Part shown: positions 34,809 to 42,038 of the stretch, piece by piece
Layout: every line of letters begins with the position of its first letter
Numbering within the stretch: position 1 is the first letter of the stretch
Origin: Thainema sp966674685
GTDB taxonomy: Bacteria; Cyanobacteriota; Cyanobacteriia; Phormidesmidales; Phormidesmidaceae
Assembly (NCBI GenBank): GCA_966674685.1
Contig: CBKWJC010000012.1
Location: 24,856-88,855 of the forward strand
DNA length: 64,000 nt
Direction of reading: 5' to 3'
Notes under the pieces: generated by a model
Databases searched by the model: none
What the model saw: the letters and a program-made list of their open reading frames with translations, nothing else
What the model was told of the DNA's origin: nothing
Made by a program: the position numbers and the translations under genes

Positions 34809-34871
34809 GCGATCGCACCTCTCCCATAAAGTACTGCTACTAGACACGTACCTGGTAAGAAGTGCGATCGC
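34809..34871. repeat. HIP1-containing hairpin 4
   Basis: GCGATCGCACCT (34809-34820) pairs with AAGTGCGATCGC (34860-34871), one mismatch, in the gap between the HEPN-type gene and the antitoxin stop. Confidence 0.55.
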
Positions 34872-34884
34872 ATCGAAAGTGCAG

Positions 34885-35199
34885 CTATCCCACGCTAGCA
34901 ATAACTTGCCCAATCTCTTGAGGCGAAGCTCCAGTTGCTAAAATAGCTCGAATCAGCAGCTCAATGGATACCGAAGCATCTCCATTTTCAGCATTAGCCA
35001 CACGCGGCTGACTTGAATGGATTTTTTCTGCCAGTTCCGATTGCGTCATGAGTGACTGTCTGCGTGATTTGAGGCTACGGCTAAGCGCTAGCTTAATTTC
35101 GACCAAAATTTCTTCTTCTGGGCTCAAACCTAGAAAATCTGAAACTGTACCAACTTTCCAGCCCTTATCTTCTAGGTTCTTGCGAGTTTGTTGATCCAT
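34885..35199 (-). CDS. higA: HigA-like helix-turn-helix antitoxin
   Basis: 104 residues. After a short N-terminal part (KVGTVSDFLGLSPEEEILVEIKLALSR) comes an XRE-type helix-turn-helix: RRQSLMTQSELAEKIHSSQPRVANAENGDASVSIELLIRAILATG. It lies 2 bp after the toxin stop on the same strand, the toxin-first order typical of higBA. It should neutralise the toxin and repress the pair. Confidence 0.87.
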   Translation of the reverse strand: MDQQTRKNLEDKGWKVGTVSDFLGLSPEEEILVEIKLALSRSLKSRRQSLMTQSELAEKIHSSQPRVANAENGDASVSIELLIRAILATGASPQEIGQVIASVG

Positions 35200-35201
35200 T
35201 T

Positions 35202-35546
35202 CTATTCACCTTGCCTGTCTCGGTCATACTTGCTCAATCGCTTCTTGCAAATATCGATGACGCCCTTGGGAGTTGCCTGAGTCTTTTTGCTAAAAACTTC
35301 CAAAATTAAGATGGCATCATCGTCAATGCGATAGATAATTCGCCAATTTTGCTCCGCGTCTCTAATTTGAAGTTCATGGCAGTTTACTCCGATGCTTGGC
35401 ATTGGTCTCGACTGGGGCATACCCATACTTTCGCCCTGTTGGAGTTGCCTTAACAGGAATCCAGCCTCAAGTCTGGCAACTTGGCTAAAAGGTGGTGTCT
35501 TGATTTCACCATGAAGCCAAACCAGAGGTTTATCATCTCTACCCAT
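35202..35546 (-). CDS. higB: HigB-like (phage Gp49-family) toxin
   Basis: 114 residues. KPLVWLHGEIKTPPFSQVARLEAGFLLRQLQQGESMGMPQSRPMPSIGVNCHELQIRD...WRIIYRIDDDAILILEVFSKKTQATPKGVIDICKKRL is the Gp49/HigB fold of the RelE group. Such toxins cleave mRNA on the ribosome. The pair seems complete. Confidence 0.88.
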   Translation of the reverse strand: MGRDDKPLVWLHGEIKTPPFSQVARLEAGFLLRQLQQGESMGMPQSRPMPSIGVNCHELQIRDAEQNWRIIYRIDDDAILILEVFSKKTQATPKGVIDICKKRLSKYDRDRQGE

Positions 35547-35577
35547 GCTTTATATCATATCTGATATATTCATCATG

Positions 35578-38001
35578 CTAACAAAAGCGGGATTCTCTTT
35601 GAGGCAGCTTTGTTGTCTTGAAGAGAAGCGCGCTTTGGTGAATTTGGGATTTCACGGGTTTGGCTTGGTTTTGATTTTTTGATGCTTTCACCTTGCCATT
35701 CACGATAGATCCACCGCGTTGATACTCGTCAAAGCTGAAGGCGTCTACTTGGATGGCGTCGTTTCGCAGTTGCTCAGCGTCGCGTACCAGCTTGGCTTCT
35801 GCTGCGCTGATCAATTCCTGTTCAGCCGCTAGATCCAACAGTTGATCGGGTCGGCCTTTTGGCAGTTGGCCTTTGCGGCTGGCGGTTTTGATTTTTTGGA
35901 GAATTTGATCGGCGTCGTGGGCGGCGGCAAATGCCTGTTCGATGCGGCCTAGAGCTTGGGTTGGATCGGTAGGAACGTGGATGCCTGCGGTAATGCGATC
36001 GCGACTTTCGGATTGCTGTTGCAGGAGCTGAGCGACTTGATGCCCCAGTTCGTCTGAGGGTGGTTTGCCAATCGGATTCAGGCGCATCCAGGGTAGGGCA
36101 ATACCGCGCAGTAATGTCGTCAAAACAGGGACACGCAGATTGTCTAGGATGCCTTCAATGGCCTGCTGAACTTGGGCAAAGGCGTACTGGAGACTCCAGT
36201 GAACCAGCGGCAGGTCAGACTGGGGTGAACCTTCTGCCTCAAAGCGGCGTAGGGTGGCGGTTGCCAGGTACATCCAGGACAGGACATCGGCAAAGCGGCC
36301 TGTCAGTTTTTCTTCTCGCTTCAAGTTGCCGCCGTAGCTAAACAGCGTCAGGTCAGTCAGGAAGGCGAATATCGCCGATGACCAGGCCAGCTTGCGGTAG
36401 TAAACGGCTGTTTCGCCGGCTACTGGGGAGTGGACAAAGCGGGCGTGGGTCAGGCTCAGGACTTTAGCGCGGAAGCCGTTGCCGATGAAGGAGCCGAGGT
36501 GCGCCCAGAAGGCTTTATCGAAGGCTGCAATATCGCCGCTGCTGAGGGCTTGAATCTCTTGATACACATAGGGATGGCAGCGGATGGCACCTTGGCCAAA
36601 GATCATCAGCGTCCGAGTCAGGATATTGGCTCCTTCCACGGTGATGGCAATCGGCATGGCAGTGTAGATGTTGGCTAGTAAGTTGCGTGGCCCCCGGCAG
36701 ATGCCGGCACCGCCCATCACGTCCATGCCGTCGATGACCACCTGCCGCGCTAGTTCCGTCGAGTTATATTTTGCGATCGCAGATACAACAGCGGGTTGTT
36801 CGCCCTGATCAACGGCACCGCAGGTGTAGAGCCGAGCCGCATCTACGATGTAGGTGAGGCCAGCAATGCGAGCCAGGGGTTCCTCGACACCGCCGAAGCG
36901 GCCGATGGAGAGGCCAAACTGCTGCCGGATAACGCTGTGGGCACCTGCAACTCTAGCAACCAGCTTGGCGACGCCTGTGCCGCTAGCCGGGAAACTAATG
37001 CCGCGTCCGGCAGCGAGGGACTGCATCAGCATCTTCCAGCCTTCGCCTGCCTGCTCGATGCCGCCAATGATATGGTCAATCGGCAGCACCACATCGTGGC
37101 CTTCCGTGGGGGAATTGTAGAACGGCACGCCCATCGGGTCGTGGCGCTGATTGATGATCACGCCTGGGGTGTGGGTGGGGATCAGGGCACAGGTGATGCC
37201 AACATCGGTGCCCTTGCCCAGCAGGTTATCCGGGTCATACAGGCGGAAGGCCAGACCCAGCAGAGTCGCGATCGCACCCAGGGTAATGTAGCGCTTCTTC
37301 CAGTTCAGCCGCAGATAGAGCTGGCCATCATCACCCTTGAACACTTCGCCGTGGGAGGTGAGACTGGCGGCATCAGAACCCGCATTCGGCTCGGTGAGCG
37401 CAAAGCAGGGGATGTCTTCTCCGCTAGCGAGTCTCGGTAAGTAATGCCGCTTCTGCTCCTCGGTGCCGTAGCGCAGCAGCAGCTTGGCAGGCCCAAGCGA
37501 GTTGGTGACGCCGACCGTGGCTACGTGGGTAAACGAGCGGGAGGCCAGCTTCACCATGACGGCACTGTAGGCCAGGTTAGAAAAGCCAAGACCGCCGTAC
37601 TCCTGGGGAATCATCATGCCGAAGAAGCGCTCTTGCCTCAGGTAGTCCCACACGTCGGGTGGCAGGTCTTTGCGCTGGTAAATTTCCCAGTCGGTGGCCA
37701 TCTGGCAGACTTTTTCCACTTGATTATCGAGGAATGCCTGGATATCCGCTGAGGGTGTCGGGTACGACTGCGATCGCAACCGCTCAAAGTTGGGTTTACC
37801 CGTAAAGAACTCTTGCTCAACCCAAGCATTTCCAGCTTCAATCGCTGCCCGCTCGGTGTCGGAAATCTTAGGCAGCAGGTGCATCGCGGTAATAGCTTTG
37901 ACCAGTAAGCGGGTGATCAGGTTACGGCGCAGCCAGGGGATAAGCAGGATGCTGACAAGTGCGCTGATGGTGATGAGTAGGGTGATAAGTAAGGCGGACA
38001 T
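35578..38001 (-). CDS. fadE: Acyl-CoA dehydrogenase, FadE-type
   Basis: 807 residues, close to E. coli FadE (814). The N-terminus is a membrane segment (ALLITLLITISALVSILLIPWL). The dehydrogenase core includes FGMMIPQEYGGLGFSNLAYS, CFALTEPNAGSDAAS (FAD/substrate motif), MGVPFYNSPTEGHDVVLPIDHIIGG and DGMDVMGGAGICRGPRNLL. The C-terminal ~250 residues are the DUF1974-like region found only in FadE-type enzymes. It makes the 2-enoyl-CoA in the first oxidation step. Last gene of the minus-strand fad operon; contains HIP1 sites like its surroundings. Confidence 0.9.
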   Translation of the reverse strand: MSALLITLLITISALVSILLIPWLRRNLITRLLVKAITAMHLLPKISDTERAAIEAGNAWVEQEFFTGKPNFERLRSQSYPTPSADIQAFLDNQVEKVCQMATDWEIYQRKDLPPDVWDYLRQERFFGMMIPQEYGGLGFSNLAYSAVMVKLASRSFTHVATVGVTNSLGPAKLLLRYGTEEQKRHYLPRLASGEDIPCFALTEPNAGSDAASLTSHGEVFKGDDGQLYLRLNWKKRYITLGAIATLLGLAFRLYDPDNLLGKGTDVGITCALIPTHTPGVIINQRHDPMGVPFYNSPTEGHDVVLPIDHIIGGIEQAGEGWKMLMQSLAAGRGISFPASGTGVAKLVARVAGAHSVIRQQFGLSIGRFGGVEEPLARIAGLTYIVDAARLYTCGAVDQGEQPAVVSAIAKYNSTELARQVVIDGMDVMGGAGICRGPRNLLANIYTAMPIAITVEGANILTRTLMIFGQGAIRCHPYVYQEIQALSSGDIAAFDKAFWAHLGSFIGNGFRAKVLSLTHARFVHSPVAGETAVYYRKLAWSSAIFAFLTDLTLFSYGGNLKREEKLTGRFADVLSWMYLATATLRRFEAEGSPQSDLPLVHWSLQYAFAQVQQAIEGILDNLRVPVLTTLLRGIALPWMRLNPIGKPPSDELGHQVAQLLQQQSESRDRITAGIHVPTDPTQALGRIEQAFAAAHDADQILQKIKTASRKGQLPKGRPDQLLDLAAEQELISAAEAKLVRDAEQLRNDAIQVDAFSFDEYQRGGSIVNGKVKASKNQNQAKPVKSQIHQSALLFKTTKLPQRESRFC

Positions 38002-38014
38002 GGTTGTACCTACA

Positions 38015-38151
38015 GGTTATCTGCGGGGTTGCCCTCACCCCCAACCCCTCTCCCGCAGGAGAGGGGAGCTGAGCTAGGGCTACTGGATAGGTTCGGAGAA
38101 GTTGCTAACTCTTGTTCCCTCTCCCACGGGAGAGGGCTAGGGTGAGGGTAA
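38015..38151. repeat. CCCTCTCCC-type palindromic repeat between fadE and fadA
   Basis: CCCTCACCCCCAACCCCTCT at about 38031 pairs with CCACGGGAGAGGG and GGGTGAGGG near 38123-38146. This widely spread GC palindrome type also fills the spacer between fadN and fadD. Confidence 0.7.
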
Positions 38152-39339
38152 CTAAATCATCAAGTTTTCAAATACGCCAGCCGCACCGATGCCGCCGCCG
38201 ACGCACATGGTCACTAGGCCGTAGCGGGTGCCGCGTCGCTTCATCTCGTGCAGCAGCGTGGCGGTGAGCTTGGCACCGGAGCAGCCGAGGGGATGGCCCA
38301 GTGCGATCGCACCTCCGTTCACGTTCAGAATCTCCTCGTTGAGACCCAGTTCACGAATCACGGCAAGAGACTGTGCGGCAAAGGCTTCATTCAGTTCAAT
38401 CAGACCGATGTCACTGAGGCTGAGATCGACTTGCTTCAAGACTTTGGGGATAGCAGCTACGGGGCCAATGCCCATAATTTCGGGCGCAACGCCAGAGACG
38501 GCAAAGCCAATCAGTCGCGCCATTGGTTTAAGGTCGTACTGCTTCACCACGTCTTCACTGACGATCAGCGTTGCGGCTGCGCCATCGGACATTTGGGAGG
38601 AGTTTCCTGCCGTTACCGTGCCGTCTGCTCGGAAGACAGGCTTCAGCTTGGCTAGGGCTTCCAGCGTAGTATCAGCGCGGGGGCCTTCGTCGGTATCAAC
38701 AATAGTTTCAGTGGTTTCTAGCTTGCCGTTGATCCGTTGCGTTTCACGGACGGTAATGGGGATAATCTCGTCCTTGAAGCGGCCCGCTTGAATCGCGGCC
38801 AGCGCTCGCTGGTGCGATCGCAGAGCAAAGGCATCCTGATCGGCGCGAGAAACGTTGAACTTGGTGGCGACGTTCTCGGCGGTCAGACCCATTGTGATGT
38901 AAGCTTCCGGGGCATCAGCTAGTAGTCCGGGACTGGGCGAAAACTGGTGGCCCCCCATTGGGATCAGGCTCATGGATTCGGTGCCGCCTGCGATGATCAC
39001 GTCCGACTGCCCCCAGGCAATGGCCTGAGTTGCCATTGCAATCGTTTGTAATCCCGACGAACAGAGGCGGTTGACGGTGCAGCCTGCTACGGCATCGGGC
39101 AGACCCGCCCGTAGGCTGATCAAGCGACCTAAGTTGAAGCCCTGCTCGGCTTCGGGCATGGCGCAGCCCATAATCACGTCGTCGATTTGGTCAGAGACAA
39201 AGCCTGTGTCGGATATGGCTGCGATCGCACCTTTGACGGCGACTGCGCCCATGTCGTCGGGCTGCACATGGCGGAGGATACCTCGGGGTGCTTTGCCGAC
39301 CGCCGTGCGGACACTGCTGACAATGTATGCATCTCTCAT
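38152..39339 (-). CDS. fadA: Acetyl-CoA C-acyltransferase (3-ketoacyl-CoA thiolase)
   Basis: 395 residues from ATG 39339, with GAGGAACC upstream. All thiolase landmarks are present: active Cys in VNRLCSSGLQTIAMA, GGTESMSLIPMGG, the ELNEAFAAQ motif, His in GGAIALGHPLGCSGA and the second Cys in TMCVGGGIGAAGVFE. It releases acetyl-CoA in the last step of beta-oxidation. The start lies 14 bp after the fadN stop, so the genes are co-translated. Confidence 0.92.
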   Translation of the reverse strand: MRDAYIVSSVRTAVGKAPRGILRHVQPDDMGAVAVKGAIAAISDTGFVSDQIDDVIMGCAMPEAEQGFNLGRLISLRAGLPDAVAGCTVNRLCSSGLQTIAMATQAIAWGQSDVIIAGGTESMSLIPMGGHQFSPSPGLLADAPEAYITMGLTAENVATKFNVSRADQDAFALRSHQRALAAIQAGRFKDEIIPITVRETQRINGKLETTETIVDTDEGPRADTTLEALAKLKPVFRADGTVTAGNSSQMSDGAAATLIVSEDVVKQYDLKPMARLIGFAVSGVAPEIMGIGPVAAIPKVLKQVDLSLSDIGLIELNEAFAAQSLAVIRELGLNEEILNVNGGAIALGHPLGCSGAKLTATLLHEMKRRGTRYGLVTMCVGGGIGAAGVFENLMI

Positions 39340-39353
39340 GGTTCGGTTCCTCA

Positions 39354-41717
39354 TCAGCTCCTCAGCGGTTTCTTGGTTTTGAGCATGTGTAGAATGCGCT
39401 CTTTGGTCTGGGGTGAGTCAACCAGCGGCAGGAAGTTGTCGCGCTCTAGGCTCAGCAGATAGGCGTCGTCAACCTTAGCTGGAGCAGTCAAATCGCCACC
39501 CGTCAAGACATAGGCCAGTCGATTCGCCAGGGATCGGTCGTAGTCAGTGATGTAGTGTCCCTCATGCATGACGTAGGCCATGTGGGTCAGGATAGCCTGG
39601 GCGGGTTTGCCCAGTACCGGAATCGGTTCAACCACAGGTGGCTGATAGCCCAGGTTGTGCAGGCAGAGCACCTCTTGCTTGGCAGCATAGAGTCTGCGAT
39701 CGCTGTTCATCACGACCTTGGTATGGGCGGGCAGGAAGCCTAGCTCAATGCCTTCATAGGCACTGTTGGCGACTTTAGCCATGCCGACGGTGGTGAACAC
39801 GTATTTCAGATAGGGCAGGATGTCACTGGCTTCATCTGTCAGCGCTTGATTAGCAGCCCAGCGAGCCAGCCGCATCAGGCCACCCCCTGCTGGAATTAAG
39901 CCGACGCCCAGTTCCACCAGGCCAATGTAGGTTTCTGGATCGGCCACCACATGGGGACAGGCCATCGCTAACTCGCAGCCACCTCCCAGCGCCCGACCCT
40001 GCACCGCCGCCACGATCGGCTTGTGGAAGTAGTAAATCCGCTGGACGAGCTGCTGAACTTTGTCGAGCAGCTTGGCGATGCCGCTGTGGTTGCGGTTGAA
40101 GGGATTGAGATTTTCCATCTGCGCCATCTTGCCGACTTCTGCCAGGTTAATCCCCACGCAGAAGTTGCTGCCCTCGTTGCCCAGCACCATGCCCTTGACA
40201 TCATGGACTTCTATCCAATCCATCACTTCCTCTAAGCCTTCAATCACCTTGTTGCTCATGGTGTTGGCTTTTGAGCGGAATTCATACAGCACCACACCAT
40301 CGCCCAGATCCAGCAGCGCGGCTTCAGCATTTTGCCAGAGCGTGTTTTCGGGCTTTTGCTTGATCGTGGCCAGGTGGATTTCATCGGCGGGGTGCGGCAG
40401 GTCGATGTAGCGATCGCGGCTGGGCACATACACTCGATCGCCAGAATAGAAGCCGACTGCCTTGGCTTGTTCCAAGTTTTTTACCCAGTCGGGGATGGTG
40501 TAGCCATGCTTGATCAGATCTGTCAGCACGGTCTCAAAGCCAATCGCGTCCCAAATTTCAAACGGGCCCAGTTCCCAGCCAAAGCCCCAGCGAATAGCCT
40601 GGTCAATGTCGGCGGGACTGTCGGCGACTTCAGGAATCCGATTCGCGCTGTAGGCTAGGGTGGCTAGAATCATCTCGCGGAAGAAGGTGCCGCCCCGACT
40701 GCGATCGCGATAGAGCTTCCGCAGCCGTTCTCGTAGATCACTAACTTTCTTAAAGGTATCGATATCGCCCAGCTTCAGCGGCTTAGCGGACTCGTACTCG
40801 AAGGTTTTGGGATTAATTGACTGAATTTCACCGTCAACTTTCTTGTAGAAACCCTGCCGCGTTTTGGCTCCCAGCGTCCCCGTTTCTACTAGCTTGCGGA
40901 GTAGGTCGGGCACTTTGAAGGTTTCCCGCTGCTCGTCGTTGGGAATGGCCGGATAGAGATTGTCGGCCACGTACATCAAGGTATCGAGACCAACTAGGTC
41001 TGCCGTGCGGAACGTGCCGGATTTCGGTCGGCCCACCAGCGACCCGGTCATCTCATCAATTTCTTCAATCGTGTAGCCTTGGTCGGTGAACGCTTTAATG
41101 CCCAGCATCGAGACGAAGACGCCGATTCGGTTGGCGATGAAATTGGGCGTATCCTTGGCGAACACAATGCCCTTGCCCAGGTGCAGTCGGCCAAACCATT
41201 CCATCCGCCCCAGAACGCTGGGACTGGTGTCAACCGTCGGAATCAGCTCCAGCAGCTTCAAATAGCGCGGCGGGTTGAAGAAGTGTGTCCCCAAGAAGCG
41301 CTGCCGGAAGGATTTAGAGCGTCCTTCTGCGATCGCATTGACCGACAAGCCACTGGTATTGGTGGAAATGACGGTGTCCTTACCGACCGTGCGCTCAATC
41401 CGCTCCATCAACTGCTGCTTCACGGAGAGGTTTTCCACTACGGCTTCAATCACCCAGTCCACCTGGGCCAAGCGGTCAAAATGCTCATCGTAGTTGCCCA
41501 GGATGACGCGCTGCGCCGCTTTTTCGGTGTAGAAGATGGGCGGAGACAGTTTCTTTGCTTTCTTGAAGGCCGTTTCAACTAGGTCATTTTTATCGCCCGT
41601 TAATGACGCCAGATCCAGCAAATGAACCGTCAGCCCCGCATTGGCGAGATGAGCTGCAATCTGTGCGCCCATTACGCCAGCGCCCAAAACAGCAGCGGTG
41701 CGAAATGGTTTATACAT
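39354..41717 (-). CDS. fadN: 3-hydroxyacyl-CoA dehydrogenase / enoyl-CoA hydratase (FadN-type order)
   Basis: 787 residues. The dehydrogenase comes first: AAVLGAGVMGAQIAAHLANAG (NAD site), STNTSGLSVNAIAEG and GTHFFNPPRYLKLLELIPT with the catalytic His. The enoyl-CoA hydratase domain follows from about residue 470 (VVLYEFRSKANTMSNKVIEGLEEVMDW; AAVQGRALGGGCELAMACP; GVGLIPAGGGLMRLARW). This order is that of Bacillus FadN, opposite to E. coli FadB. It carries out the middle two steps of the cycle. The neighbouring thiolase and FadE complete the same set as Bacillus fadNAE. Confidence 0.9.
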   Translation of the reverse strand: MYKPFRTAAVLGAGVMGAQIAAHLANAGLTVHLLDLASLTGDKNDLVETAFKKAKKLSPPIFYTEKAAQRVILGNYDEHFDRLAQVDWVIEAVVENLSVKQQLMERIERTVGKDTVISTNTSGLSVNAIAEGRSKSFRQRFLGTHFFNPPRYLKLLELIPTVDTSPSVLGRMEWFGRLHLGKGIVFAKDTPNFIANRIGVFVSMLGIKAFTDQGYTIEEIDEMTGSLVGRPKSGTFRTADLVGLDTLMYVADNLYPAIPNDEQRETFKVPDLLRKLVETGTLGAKTRQGFYKKVDGEIQSINPKTFEYESAKPLKLGDIDTFKKVSDLRERLRKLYRDRSRGGTFFREMILATLAYSANRIPEVADSPADIDQAIRWGFGWELGPFEIWDAIGFETVLTDLIKHGYTIPDWVKNLEQAKAVGFYSGDRVYVPSRDRYIDLPHPADEIHLATIKQKPENTLWQNAEAALLDLGDGVVLYEFRSKANTMSNKVIEGLEEVMDWIEVHDVKGMVLGNEGSNFCVGINLAEVGKMAQMENLNPFNRNHSGIAKLLDKVQQLVQRIYYFHKPIVAAVQGRALGGGCELAMACPHVVADPETYIGLVELGVGLIPAGGGLMRLARWAANQALTDEASDILPYLKYVFTTVGMAKVANSAYEGIELGFLPAHTKVVMNSDRRLYAAKQEVLCLHNLGYQPPVVEPIPVLGKPAQAILTHMAYVMHEGHYITDYDRSLANRLAYVLTGGDLTAPAKVDDAYLLSLERDNFLPLVDSPQTKERILHMLKTKKPLRS

Positions 41718-41754
41718 AGCGGTTTCCTCTGAAGTGCAGTGAGTGCTGAATAGA

Positions 41755-42036
41755 TGGTGGAACCCTCACCCCTGGCCCCTCTCCCATGGGAGAGGGGAGT
41801 TAGATTGGAAGTTTCTCGCCTTACGGGAAAGAGGTAGGGAGAGGGCGTAGAGTTGGCGTTGAACGATAACTTTGTGGATGGATGAAGGTGCGATCGCAAT
41901 TTGAAGCTGGTTCAAGATTGCGAGATGGGTGTTGTCGGGTTTCGCTTTGCTCAACCCAACCTACGAATTTGAGCAAGTATGAACGCTAATTCCGGCTCCC
42001 CTCTCCCACGGGAGAGGGGTTGGGGGTGAGGGCAAA
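41755..42036. repeat. CCCTCTCCC-type palindromic repeats between fadD and fadN
   Basis: Two copies: CCCTCTCCCATGGGAGAGGG-like at about 41767-41855 and CCCTCTCCCACGGGAGAGGG at about 41999-42035, the second running on into GGTTGGGGGTGAGGGC. Together with the shorter spacer at 38015 they occupy most non-coding DNA of the fad operon. Confidence 0.7.
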
Positions 42037-42038
42037 CG

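Noticed and set aside
36796..37440. 214-residue ORF opposite fadE
   Set aside because: Shadow of the dehydrogenase frame; composition and lack of a start signal argue against it.
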